A stretch of 64,000 bases of DNA from Nocardia sp. NBC_00508 (GTDB lineage Bacteria; Actinomycetota; Actinomycetes; Mycobacteriales; Mycobacteriaceae). The position numbers were made by a program, and so were the translations under genes. The first letter of the stretch is position 1; every line of letters begins with the position of its first letter. The stretch lies in the NCBI RefSeq assembly GCF_036346875.1, contig NZ_CP107852.1:4898001-4962000 (forward strand), read 5' to 3'. The notes below the pieces were generated by a model. That model ran no database searches, had not been told where the DNA came from, and worked only from the letters and a program-made list of their open reading frames with translations. This document shows positions 27,870-35,957 of this stretch, one piece after another.

Positions 27870-28296
27870 GCGCCGCTCCCGTCACGTCGATCCGCTCGAC
27901 CGCCATGGCCTGCGCCTGGTCGGCCTGCTGATACGCCGCGGCGGCGGCGCGGAAGGTCTGCGCGAGTTCCCGTGCCGCGGTGGCATATTCGCTCAGCCGG
28001 GCGATCGCGCCGTCGGCTTTGCGCTCGAAACCGTCGCGCAGTGCGTCACCCGAGGCGAATCCGCCGAAGCCGGGCAGCGACGTGGCCGCGCTCAAGATGC
28101 GGATCTGTGCCTCCACCTGGTCGGCGAGCTGCTCGTACTGGCGCGCGCACCGTTCGTGTGCGCCGTCGGCGACCAGTAGGCCGTCGATCCACAGTGAACC
28201 GTCGTCGACCGCACGGTTCAGTGCGGTGACGTCGATACCGGGCGCGGTGACCTCGGCGGGTGGCTCTCCGCCGAACCCGTTCTCCTGCGATGGCAT
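27862..28296 (-). CDS. small helical protein, candidate partner of the PPE-like protein
   Basis: A 144-residue, mostly helical protein. The section QYEQLADQVEAQIRIL and the later RLSEYATAARELAQTFRAAA could form a helical hairpin of the kind seen in PE, EspC or WXG100 proteins, although no WxG is present. The ATG at 28296 follows an AAGGGGGA ribosome-binding site; the frame is open further upstream but that part is unlikely. Its stop overlaps the PPE-like gene by eight bases. By position it takes the place of a PE protein in a PE-PPE-EspG trio; this is inference. Confidence 0.75.
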   Translation of the reverse strand: MPSQENGFGGEPPAEVTAPGIDVTALNRAVDDGSLWIDGLLVADGAHERCARQYEQLADQVEAQIRILSAATSLPGFGGFASGDALRDGFERKADGAIARLSEYATAARELAQTFRAAAAAYQQADQAQAMAVERIDVTGAAHA

Positions 28297-28336
28297 CTGC
28301 CCGTCCCCCTTCCTCGTCCGAAGAGCGTGTTCGGTT

Positions 28337-29062
28337 TCAAGGATGCCGTGCCAACCCCACGACGACACCCTGTATCCAGTCCGCGATGTCGGCAGTGACC
28401 CGCGTGTGCACCGGCTCGTGCAGCAGGTCGTGCCCTGCGTCGGTGTACTGCCGTAAATCTACCGATTCGTGGCGGCTAGTCCATACCCTGATTGCATCGA
28501 TCGGCGCGCGCCGATCGTCTACACCGTGCACCGCGAGCACCGGAAGTGCGCGTGGCAGTGGCGTTCCCGGCGCGCCGGGAACGCCGCCGCCCAGCGCGCG
28601 CTTCGGGACGCCGGACAGCACGAGTCCCGCCAGCTCATGTGGGGGGAGTGCGGGCCGCAGCGGGTAGTCCCGCGCGAAGGCGGCCGAATCCGGTATCGCC
28701 TCCCCCGAATCCGGCACCGCGGCGCCGAGCATGGCCAGTGCCGTGACCGCGCCGAGCGAGTGGCCCATCAGGATCACCGGCAGCCGCGGCTGGTCGGCCC
28801 GGACCAGCCCGACGAGGCGCGTCGCGTCGTCCACCAGCTCCGTCAGGGTGCCCGGCCGCTCCGGGTCGCCCTCGCTCAGTCCATGTCCGGAGGTATCCAG
28901 CGCCCATACCTCGGCCTCGGTGGGTCGCATCGCGCGGGCGAAGCGGTGATAATGCCCGGTGTTCTGACCGATGCCGGGTAGCAAGACCACCGTGCACAGC
29001 GGGTTTTCGATCGGCCACCGCCGATAGTGCATCCGGCCGCGCGCGCCGTCGAAGAATGGCAT
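28337..29062 (-). CDS. alpha/beta hydrolase (lysophospholipase-like)
   Basis: A 241-residue alpha/beta-fold hydrolase. The nucleophile elbow is MGHSLGAV, the oxyanion region is VVLLPGIGQNTGHYHRFAR, the acid is probably in AVHGVDDRRAP, and the catalytic His is in TDAGHDLLHEP. SGHGLSEGDPERPGTL near residue 60 is typical of monoacylglycerol lipase/lysophospholipase-like proteins. No signal peptide, so probably cytosolic. It is transcribed toward the type VII satellite with 40 bases between them. Confidence 0.92.
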   Translation of the reverse strand: MPFFDGARGRMHYRRWPIENPLCTVVLLPGIGQNTGHYHRFARAMRPTEAEVWALDTSGHGLSEGDPERPGTLTELVDDATRLVGLVRADQPRLPVILMGHSLGAVTALAMLGAAVPDSGEAIPDSAAFARDYPLRPALPPHELAGLVLSGVPKRALGGGVPGAPGTPLPRALPVLAVHGVDDRRAPIDAIRVWTSRHESVDLRQYTDAGHDLLHEPVHTRVTADIADWIQGVVVGLARHP

Positions 29063-29168
29063 TCACCGATAGTGCCAAAGATCGTGTCGCGGATGGGACA
29101 GCACAATTTTTCGGTAAAGGCGGCTAAACTGCGCGGCGACCCGCCCCTTTCCCGAGCCGAGGTGCCCG

Positions 29169-30080
29169 TTGCGAACCATCTGCCGTCGAGGCGCCTGGGT
29201 CTTGTCCGCCGCCGCGGTAGCCCTTGCCGGTGCGTTCGCGCCGGTCGCCTCCGCGGCCCCGTCGGTCGCCTCCTGCGGCCCCGCCGTGGCGGCTACCGCC
29301 GTGCCCGCCGGGCTGCCGTTGCTCGACTGGGCGGAGAACCTGGGGTACGACGCGCAGGGCAATCTGTGGGTCTCCCGGCTCAACCGCAACGAGGTCCAGC
29401 GCTACGACGCCGCGGGCAGGCTCACCGCGGCCGTCCCGGTGGAATTTCCCGGCGCCGTGCGGCCGGGCCCGGATGGACTGCTCTACGTCGTCTACGGTGA
29501 CGCGCCGATCAGCGTTGTTCGTCCCGGCGGGGTGATCCGCTTCGATCCGAGCGCGGCCGCGCCGAAGCCGGAAGTCTTCGTCTCCGGCTTCACGATGCCG
29601 AATGGCGCGGCATTCGACCCGAGCGGAAACCTCTACGTCGCAGGGCTTTCCGGCGTGGTCAAGGTCGGTCCGAACGGAGTCGTCGACGCCGCTTGGGGCA
29701 AGCCCGTGGCCGGACTCGCCGCCAACGGCGCCGCCGTGCACGACGACATGCTGTACGTGACCGCCAACGGCGGCCCGCTCGGCCGGATCGTCCGCATCCC
29801 GCTCGCCGCGCCCGCCGACCGCAGCACCGTCGCCGACCTCTCCTCGCCGCTGGCCGGCCTGCCGGATTTCGCCGACGACCTCCTGGTCGACCCGGCGGGT
29901 GTCCTCTACGTGACCACTCTGACCGGCCAGCTGGTCCGCGTCGATCCCGCGGACGGCGCCGCGTGCGCCGTCCTCGACAGCCAGCCCATGACCGCCGTCG
30001 CCGCCGTTCCCGGCCGCTCGGACGAACTGCTCGCGAGCACTGAAAACGGCGCCATCCTCCGCATCCACCTCGCCCGCTGA
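29169..30080 (+). CDS. secreted SMP-30/gluconolactonase-like beta-propeller
   Basis: A 303-residue protein with a signal peptide (basic start, then AAAVALAGAFAPVASA, cleavage near residue 29). The mature part has repeating blades of the form YDAQGNLWVSRLNRNEV, FDPSGNLYVAGLSGV and VDPAGVLYVTTLTGQL, typical of six-bladed SMP-30/NHL-type propellers. Such proteins are lactonases or carbohydrate-binding; specific catalytic residues cannot be assigned. The start is TTG at 29169, shortly after GAGGTG. A bidirectional terminator follows. Confidence 0.85.
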   Translation: MRTICRRGAWVLSAAAVALAGAFAPVASAAPSVASCGPAVAATAVPAGLPLLDWAENLGYDAQGNLWVSRLNRNEVQRYDAAGRLTAAVPVEFPGAVRPGPDGLLYVVYGDAPISVVRPGGVIRFDPSAAAPKPEVFVSGFTMPNGAAFDPSGNLYVAGLSGVVKVGPNGVVDAAWGKPVAGLAANGAAVHDDMLYVTANGGPLGRIVRIPLAAPADRSTVADLSSPLAGLPDFADDLLVDPAGVLYVTTLTGQLVRVDPADGAACAVLDSQPMTAVAAVPGRSDELLASTENGAILRIHLAR

Positions 30081-30155
30081 CCTATCGCCCGACTACCGGC
30101 CAGGGCATCGTCTCCGCAATGACGGGCAGCGTAATGGGGCCGAGCGTAGTGAAAG

Positions 30156-30183
30156 GGTGGCTCAACCGCACGGTTGAGCCACC
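30156..30183. terminator. 13-bp perfect hairpin between convergent genes
   Basis: GGTGGCTCAACCG, a two-base loop, then CGGTTGAGCCACC. It sits between the secreted propeller gene (+) and the monooxygenase-domain gene (-), and would serve both. Confidence 0.8.
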
Positions 30184-30219
30184 ATTCGACTCCGCGGTCT
30201 GCCGGGAGGACACCGCGTT

Positions 30220-30528
30220 TCAGAGGTATTCGGCCACGACTTCGTAGAGTGCCGGGTTTGCGCTGGCGACCTGCCTGGCAGCGTCCACCGACGCTACGAC
30301 CGTCGCGTTGGCCCCGGCGGCTGCGCAGGCTTCGGCACTGTCCCAGTGGGCGACGTTGACGAGTTGGAATCGTGCGTGCGGCAGGAGCGCCCGGTGCAGA
30401 CGTACGTCCCGGAAGCCGGGTGCCTCCCGCATGATCTTTGCCCGTTCGTGCCAGTTCTCGATGAATTCGTCGATCTGCTCGGCAGGTATTTCCAGGACGT
30501 TGATGAAGGTGATTCCGTTGTCCGTCAT
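30220..30528 (-). CDS. antibiotic biosynthesis monooxygenase (ABM)-domain protein
   Basis: A 102-residue ferredoxin-like fold protein. TFINVLEIPAEQIDEFIENW at the start, followed by MREAPGFRDVRLHRAL and FQLVNVAHWDSAEAC, matches the ABM/YgiN pattern of a small dimeric alpha+beta barrel. Members are heme-degrading or quinol monooxygenases or have no known activity. The ATG at 30528 begins MTDNGITF, where the family starts. The gene is monocistronic. Confidence 0.85.
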   Translation of the reverse strand: MTDNGITFINVLEIPAEQIDEFIENWHERAKIMREAPGFRDVRLHRALLPHARFQLVNVAHWDSAEACAAAGANATVVASVDAARQVASANPALYEVVAEYL

Positions 30529-31004
30529 ACGAGTGCCTATCCGTTGGTGGGTTCTTCGTGACCGGAGAACTCGCGGTGGCCGATTGCGCACCGACCCGCC
30601 GTGAGCCGGAATGTCTTGTTCCAGAACGAACATCACAATGCAACCGCGCAACCGCCGAGTCGCGAGTTGCTCGGGCGCCACAGACCAGTGTCTTCATGCC
30701 CACGTGACTGCTCAAGGACTTCCTACCCACAGATCCGGACACGCGGTCGGCTCATACTTGTCGTCGACCGCGAACATGGGCGCACCAATCCGATACTGCT
30801 CCAGGCCCATTCACGGAAACCCAACCGCCGCAGTCGATCTCATCCGGACACCAGAGCTGGCCACGAGTATCGGACGTGGCTGGTAGTGCCAGGCATGCGA
30901 TCCGGCGCCGTGTGCACCGATGATCGGCGCGATCCGGTCACCGCGTTCGTCGGACGTTGATGCTCGGTCGTCGCTCTGGGCTGTGGAAGTGGACAGGCTC
31001 AGTC
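30529..31004. other. 476-base region without a convincing gene; possible coding remnant
   Basis: GC is lower than in neighbouring genes, and the open frames on both strands have poor codon use. On the minus strand near 30890-30955 a short stretch reads DRIAPIIGA. A similar stretch (KRIAPIAGA) occurs on the minus strand near 32165-32230, on the other side of the nitroreductase/MarR pair. The differences are partly synonymous, so both may be remnants of one coding family. Nothing else is evident. Confidence 0.5.
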
Positions 31005-31466
31005 CTATTCCGCGGGAACGAGTCGGATAATCGGGAGGACACGATCGGTGGCCTGCTGATACTTCGCGTAGCGGGGCTCGGCCGCGGTGATCCGCTCCCA
31101 GGCAGCCGCTCTGCGCGCGCCGGTGAGTTGCGACGGCACAACATGAATCGTCCGATCGGGAAACTCGGCTGAGACCTGGTCCGGGTGCGCCGCGATATTG
31201 TGGAACCACGCGGGATTACCTCGTGCTCCGGCCGCCGAGGCGACGATCAGCCACGCGTCCTTACCATCCGGGAACCAGGCCAGCGACGTCTGCCGCGTCT
31301 GTCCCGTCTTGGCACCTGTCGTGGTGAGGACGAGCACATCCATTCCCTGAAATTTCCCGCCTTTGCGCCGATGCCAGTTCATCATGCGCTTGCTGAGCCA
31401 TCGAGTGACCGGCCCGGAGGACTGGTTGCGTCGGCCATAGGTTCCGCGTTTGCTGTCGAACACCAT
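31005..31466 (-). CDS. F420-dependent nitroreductase-family protein (Ddn/Rv1558-like)
   Basis: A 153-residue split-barrel protein. MDVLVLTTTGAKTGQTRQTS and the following AWLIVASAAGARGNPAWFHN are the hallmark of the deazaflavin-dependent Ddn family, which uses coenzyme F420 to reduce quinones and some nitro drugs. The start ATG at 31466 gives MVFDSKRGTYGRR, the family beginning. It is divergent from a MarR regulator, and a strong palindrome between them suggests MarR control. Substrate unknown. Confidence 0.9.
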   Translation of the reverse strand: MVFDSKRGTYGRRNQSSGPVTRWLSKRMMNWHRRKGGKFQGMDVLVLTTTGAKTGQTRQTSLAWFPDGKDAWLIVASAAGARGNPAWFHNIAAHPDQVSAEFPDRTIHVVPSQLTGARRAAAWERITAAEPRYAKYQQATDRVLPIIRLVPAE

Positions 31467-31474
31467 GCGCCCAG

Positions 31475-31511
31475 GATACTTTTCTCGACAATACTTGTCG
31501 AGGAAAGTATC
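31475..31511. promoter_or_regulatory. operator palindrome shared by nitroreductase and MarR genes
   Basis: Arms GATACTTTTCTCGACAA and TTGTCGAGGAAAGTATC are complementary at 16 of 17 positions with a TAC centre. The site lies 9 bases from the nitroreductase start and 25 bases from the MarR start, exactly where a MarR dimer would block both promoters. Assignment to the adjacent MarR is inference from position and symmetry. Confidence 0.8.
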
Positions 31512-31535
31512 AGCGGATCGGCTACATTGTCCGGC

Positions 31536-31988
31536 ATGAGCCGACCGAGCCCCGCCATGCTCAGCTGGCGCAACCTCCACCTGGTCCATACCGCGGTGGG
31601 ACAGCAGTTGGACGCCCGCCTCACCGCGGAGGCCGCGTGCTCACTAGTCGAGCACGACCTGATGGCCTGGCTGGCAACCGAGTCGGACGGCCTGCGGATG
31701 GGTGATCTGGCGAAGGCGCTCGCCGTCACTCCTGGCGGGCTCACGCGGATCGTCGACCGATTGGCGAAGCGCGCGTGGGTGGTCCGCGGACCAGTGGAGC
31801 GCAACCGCAGGGAGGTGCGGGCGACGCTATCCCCCGAGGGGCGTGTCGCGCTGCGAAAGGCCCGCCGCGTCTACGGTTCGGTCCTTGCGGAAACGCTGGC
31901 GGCGCAGTTGTCCGAAGAGGAGCTGGAAACCCTCGGCCGACTGTCCGGCAAGGTGCTCGACGGAATCATGCCGAATCGGCAGGCCTGA
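31536..31988 (+). CDS. MarR-family transcriptional regulator
   Basis: A 150-residue winged-helix protein. The recognition region is GLRMGDLAKALAVTPGGLTR, and the wing and following helix read VERNRREVRATLSPEGRVAL, typical of MarR. It probably represses itself and the divergent F420-type nitroreductase through the palindrome at 31475-31511. The ATG at 31536 gives MSRPSPAMLSWRNLHLVHTA, a normal MarR N-terminus. The ligand may be a redox-active or phenolic compound; this is inference. Confidence 0.92.
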   Translation: MSRPSPAMLSWRNLHLVHTAVGQQLDARLTAEAACSLVEHDLMAWLATESDGLRMGDLAKALAVTPGGLTRIVDRLAKRAWVVRGPVERNRREVRATLSPEGRVALRKARRVYGSVLAETLAAQLSEEELETLGRLSGKVLDGIMPNRQA

Positions 31989-32229
31989 ACTCGTCGGATG
32001 CGGGTATGTCAGGTTCAGATCGTTGCGCGGACCATCCGCCTCGGCTGCGCCAACCGAACGCCGGGACGCGCGCTTGGTCGTGGGGCGGAGGAACCCGCGC
32101 CACGTGGTTGAAGTCCCGATGTCGTGGCAAGCCGGGCGGAGGCTCTCGGGCGTCAGCTCGTCATCGCGACGGCCGGGGTCTGCCACACGGTCCGGCACGA
32201 GTCGTGCACCGGCGATCGGCGCGATTCGC

Positions 32230-33228
32230 TTATCGAGCTCGTCTGGCGCCGGTGCTCGGCCCTGGATTCGTGGTCACCGCGCGGTCGATCCGATGAGCGA
32301 TGACGCGCAGTTGTGCGATCAGCTCCGGTGGCTCGGACACCTGGAAGTCCGCTCCCAGCCCGAGGAGCCGGTGCGCCAGCCATTCCGGCGAGTCGTCCCG
32401 GACCGCATCGATCCGGCAGGAGTGCTCATTGATCGCGACGACCTCGCCTGGACCGTCGCCCAGCCGCCCCGCTACCCGGTGGACCGGGGCGTCTACGGTC
32501 GCTCGAATCCGGAATGCCGGTGTGCCCCAGTCGGTTCGGCTCCCGGTCACGTAGGCGGCGGCGTCGGCGGCGGGTAGTGGGCGCGGGGTGAAGCGCGCGG
32601 CGGTGGGCTGTGGACGGGAGATCCGGTCGACGCGATAGACCCGCCAGTCGGCGCGGTCGAGGTCGTAGCCGACCAGATACCAGCGCCGCCGGAGGGGCAC
32701 CAGGCCCACCGGCTCGATATTGCGCCGGGTTTCGGTGCCTGCCTCGGCGCGATAGGCGAAACGCACCCGCTCCCGGTTGGTCACGGTCGCGGCGAGCGTG
32801 GCGAGTACTTCGGGGTCCACCGCGGGGCCGTCGTCGGTGGGCGGGGTCAACGCGGTGCCCAGGACCCGTACCCTGCGCCGTAATTTCGCGGGCAGCACCT
32901 GCTCGAGTTTGGCCAGGGCCCGGACCGACGCTTCCTCGATTCCGGCCACGGCGGACCCGGCCGCCGCGCGCAACCCGACCGCGATGGCGACGGCCTCGTC
33001 GTCCTCGACCAGCAGCGGCGGCATGGCCGCGCCCGCCACCAGCCGGTAGCCGCCCGCCGCGCCCAGCGTCGCGGCCACCGGATAGCCGAGTTCGCGCAGG
33101 CGGTCGATATCGCGGCGCACCGTGCGGTCGGTGACGCCGAGGCGTTCGGCCAGTTCGCTGCCCGGCCATTCGCGGGGAGTCTGCAGCAGCGACAGGAGGC
33201 GGAGCAATCGGGCTGGGGTGTCGTTCAC
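32230..33228 (-). CDS. YafY-type HTH/WYL-domain transcriptional regulator
   Basis: A 332-residue regulator. The N-terminal HTH_11 domain reads RLLSLLQTPREWPGSELAER then LGVTDRTVRRDIDRLRELGY. The WYL core is RRWYLVGYDLDRADWRVYRV (near 195), with the expected RISRP following. WYL domains bind a ligand or nucleic acid to control DNA binding. It is divergent from an epoxide hydrolase, with a palindrome between them, so that hydrolase is the probable target. Confidence 0.92.
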   Translation of the reverse strand: MNDTPARLLRLLSLLQTPREWPGSELAERLGVTDRTVRRDIDRLRELGYPVAATLGAAGGYRLVAGAAMPPLLVEDDEAVAIAVGLRAAAGSAVAGIEEASVRALAKLEQVLPAKLRRRVRVLGTALTPPTDDGPAVDPEVLATLAATVTNRERVRFAYRAEAGTETRRNIEPVGLVPLRRRWYLVGYDLDRADWRVYRVDRISRPQPTAARFTPRPLPAADAAAYVTGSRTDWGTPAFRIRATVDAPVHRVAGRLGDGPGEVVAINEHSCRIDAVRDDSPEWLAHRLLGLGADFQVSEPPELIAQLRVIAHRIDRAVTTNPGPSTGARRAR

Positions 33229-33247
33229 GAAATTCAGGATCGCAGAG

Positions 33248-33272
33248 ATCTAGGACCTGAACAGTCCTAGAT
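33248..33272. promoter_or_regulatory. palindromic operator between WYL regulator and epoxide hydrolase
   Basis: ATCTAGGAC and GTCCTAGAT are perfect 9-base arms with a 7-base spacer (CTGAACA). It lies 20 bases upstream of the regulator start and 53 bases upstream of the hydrolase start. It is a good candidate site for the WYL regulator. Confidence 0.75.
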
Positions 33273-33325
33273 GATCCCTAGTGTCGTGGTTGTCCCGCAG
33301 GACCGACCGGCAAGGAGCCGCACCG

Positions 33326-34468
33326 ATGACCAGCAACACCGACATTCGCCCGTTCCGCATCGAGATCCCGCAGGCCGACCTGGACGACCTGAACGACCGG
33401 CTCGGCCGCACCCGCTGGTCGGCCCAGCTGCCCGGGGCGGGCTGGGATCGGGGCGTGCCGGTCGACTACCTGCGCGAGCTGGCCGAGTACTGGCGGACCG
33501 AGTTCGACTGGCGCGCACAGGAAACGGCGCTCAACAAGTTCCCGCAGTTCATCACGAACATCGACGGCCTCGACGTGCATTTCCTGCACGTGCGCTCGCC
33601 GGAGCCGGACGCCACGCCGCTGATCCTGACCCACGGCTGGCCGAACTCGTTCGTCGAATTCACCGAGACCATCGGCCTGCTGGCCAATCCGCGCGCGCAC
33701 GGCCTCGACCCGGCGCATACATTTCACGTCGTGGTGCCTTCGGTGCCAGGTTTCGCGTTCTCCGAAGGACCGCGGGAACCGGGCATGACACCGGGGAAAG
33801 TAGCCGCGATGTGGCTCGTGCTGATGGATCGGCTCGGTTACCAGCGCTTCGGCGCCCAGGGCGGCGACCTCGGCGCCTACGTCGCGCCCGAACTCGCCAT
33901 CGCCGCTCCGGACCGGGTGATCGGCGTGCACCTCGACGGCGGGATCGGGATGCCGACCGAGGCCGACGTACCCACCATGACACCGGACGAACGCGCCGAG
34001 TGGGACCTCATGCAGACCTGGATGACCGGCGTGAACCACCACGTGCTGCTGCACCACGCGCCGCAGACCTTCGCACACGCCTGGACCGACTCGCCGGTGG
34101 GCCTGCTCGGCTGGCTGATGCAGAAGTTCACCGAGTTCGCCCCGCTCGCCGACCGCGTCGAGGACGTGATCAGCCGTGACCACCTGCTGACCAACATCAG
34201 CCTGTACTGGTTCACCAACACCGCGGCCTCGTCGTCCTGGCCGATGTACAACGGCCTCGGCGACCGCGGGTTCACTTGGCCGAAAGGCCAGAAAGCGGTG
34301 CCCACCGGCACCTACGGCGGCGGCTCCGCACTGATGCGGCGACTCGCCGAACAGGGCAACACCATCGTGCACTGGCCGGAGGGCAACACCGGCAACCACT
34401 TCGTGGCGATGGAATGCCCGGACGCGCACGCCGCGGACATCCGCGCATTCTTCACCAAACTGGGCTGA
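33326..34468 (+). CDS. epoxide hydrolase (EHN-domain family)
   Basis: A 380-residue alpha/beta hydrolase with the N-terminal epoxide-hydrolase domain (FRIEIPQADLDDLNDRLGRT). The HGWPNSFVEF segment carries the oxyanion motif, the nucleophile Asp is in AQGGDLGAYVAPELA, and the catalytic His is in GNTGNHFVAMECP. It opens epoxides to diols, often in detoxification. The ATG at 33326 is preceded by AAGGAG at good spacing, which decides against the frame opening at 33281. It is probably controlled by the divergent WYL regulator. Confidence 0.93.
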   Translation: MTSNTDIRPFRIEIPQADLDDLNDRLGRTRWSAQLPGAGWDRGVPVDYLRELAEYWRTEFDWRAQETALNKFPQFITNIDGLDVHFLHVRSPEPDATPLILTHGWPNSFVEFTETIGLLANPRAHGLDPAHTFHVVVPSVPGFAFSEGPREPGMTPGKVAAMWLVLMDRLGYQRFGAQGGDLGAYVAPELAIAAPDRVIGVHLDGGIGMPTEADVPTMTPDERAEWDLMQTWMTGVNHHVLLHHAPQTFAHAWTDSPVGLLGWLMQKFTEFAPLADRVEDVISRDHLLTNISLYWFTNTAASSSWPMYNGLGDRGFTWPKGQKAVPTGTYGGGSALMRRLAEQGNTIVHWPEGNTGNHFVAMECPDAHAADIRAFFTKLG

Positions 34469-34568
34469 ATACCCGGCAGCGGCACCGCATCCGGTGATTC
34501 GGTCCTGATCGGCCGCCGCCTAGAGCGGCACCCGCCGTGCCGACCCGCTCGGACCGCGCGTGAAACGG

Positions 34569-34608
34569 ACGAGAGCCCTCGAATCCGTTGGGATTCAAGG
34601 GCTCTCGT
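34569..34608. terminator. long bidirectional hairpin, 17 pairs with one mismatch
   Basis: ACGAGAGCCCT c GAATCC pairs with GGATTC a AGGGCTCTCGT around a GTTG loop. It lies between the epoxide hydrolase (+) and the DUF397 gene (-), and ends transcription from both. Confidence 0.88.
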
Positions 34609-34619
34609 CGCATTCGAAG

Positions 34620-34826
34620 CTAGTGTCGGTGGAACTCTCTGACGATGACCCCGGTGGTGAAAGCGTCCCATTCGCCAGGGGTGAAGACCAGCGCCGGACC
34701 GGTTGGGTTCTTGCTGTCACGTACGCCAACCGAACCTCCGTCGAGGAAGGCGACCTCGACACAGTCGGACTGGGTGGCGCTGTGGCTGCTCTTGAACCAC
34801 GTGGCTCCGGATAGGTCGGCAGTCAT
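34620..34826 (-). CDS. DUF397 domain protein
   Basis: A 68-residue protein with the DUF397 pattern: ATWFKSSHSATQSDCVEVAF, then VGVRDSKNPTGPALVFTPGE, then WDAFTTGV. These small proteins occur throughout actinomycetes next to XRE regulators with a DUF5753 domain and are thought to act as partners or antagonists of those regulators. Here the start overlaps the regulator stop by four bases (ATGA), so the pair is coupled. Confidence 0.93.
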   Translation of the reverse strand: MTADLSGATWFKSSHSATQSDCVEVAFLDGGSVGVRDSKNPTGPALVFTPGEWDAFTTGVIVREFHRH

Positions 34827-35701
34827 GCTGAGAACTCCTTCGCTACCTGCCGGAGCAGGCTCCTGCTCTCTGTCTCATTGAGCGATGCACGTCGAATGCT
34901 GTCGTGCACCTCATCGTACCGATGCAGATCGTTCGGTTTCTCCAGGTACATGCACGCCGTGAATGTCTCTAGATAGACGATTGGGGGTGAGACGGGCACG
35001 CCTTTGGCATCTCTATCGAACTCGAGAGTGGCGAACTGTCCGACGGGATGACCGACCGGTGCGCCAGCAGAGAAGGGCAGCGCCCGGAGCGTCACATTGG
35101 GTAGCTTTCCAATCTCCGCGAGATGCCGATTCTGTGCGGACATGATCTTGGGGCCGCCGATAGCGCTGCGCAGTGCCGCCTCGTGTAGAACGACATCCAG
35201 CATGAGGGGACAGTGCCTTCTGGTAAGGATCGTTTGGCGTTTCATCCGGAGTTCAACGCGGCGGTCACGTTCTGCGGCGCTCTCCCCGGGTGTGCCAACC
35301 TCTATGAGAGCCCGGGCGTAGTCTGCGGTCTGAAGCAGACCGTGTACCAGCGATGGCTGGTACACGGCCAGCTTCCGCGCTGCGGTCTCGAGGCCGACGT
35401 ACACGTCGAAGGTTGCGGGGATGAGGTGGCCGTATTCGTGCCACCAGTTCATCTCGCCGCCTTGCTGGAGTAGCCCGGTCATTGCATCGGTCATCTCCCG
35501 CGACATTTCGAGTACTTCGCAAATCGCTTGTAGCTCGTGGGCTTTCAGCCGTGTCGATATGCCCTTCTCGACCCGTTGCACCACCGAAGAACTCACCCCT
35601 GTCAGTTCGGCCACCCGCTCCTGCGAGAGATTGAGCGCCGTGCGCGCCTCGCGCAGGTATCGGCCGAGCTGCCGCCTCGGCAAAGTTGATCCGCTGTCCA
35701 T
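34823..35701 (-). CDS. XRE-family regulator with DUF5753 domain
   Basis: A 292-residue protein. The N-terminal HTH is LREARTALNLSQERVAEL followed by SSSVVQRVEKG. The rest matches the DUF5753 effector region (MNWWHEYGHLIPATFDVYVG, VHGLLQTADYARALI, LPNVTLRALPFSAGAPVG). Together with the overlapping DUF397 gene it forms the two-gene module common in Streptomyces and Nocardia, linked to development or secondary metabolism in a few studied cases. Such modules are often duplicated within a genome. Confidence 0.93.
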   Translation of the reverse strand: MDSGSTLPRRQLGRYLREARTALNLSQERVAELTGVSSSVVQRVEKGISTRLKAHELQAICEVLEMSREMTDAMTGLLQQGGEMNWWHEYGHLIPATFDVYVGLETAARKLAVYQPSLVHGLLQTADYARALIEVGTPGESAAERDRRVELRMKRQTILTRRHCPLMLDVVLHEAALRSAIGGPKIMSAQNRHLAEIGKLPNVTLRALPFSAGAPVGHPVGQFATLEFDRDAKGVPVSPPIVYLETFTACMYLEKPNDLHRYDEVHDSIRRASLNETESRSLLRQVAKEFSA

Positions 35702-35957
35702 GATGAAGCCCCCTATCTCGACTGTGCAGACCGCCCGTACTGGGTGAAACGATTCTGCGAACTGGGGGCCGCTCTGGCCCTTCGCGCGGAAGCGATTGGG
35801 ATACCCAGTTTCCGGAACGCGATGCAGGTCAGCAGTGCTGTGCTTGAGCTGCGTCCGGCAGAGAACCTACGCCGATTCCGTTCTCCGATCTGGTGTTTAT
35901 CCGATACCCGCCAGAGGCCGTGCGCACCACAACCGATCGCCCGCAGGAGGTAGACCG

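Noticed and set aside
30601..30960. 119-codon plus-strand gene
   Set aside because: Codon use and composition do not resemble neighbouring genes, with no family match or ribosome-binding site.
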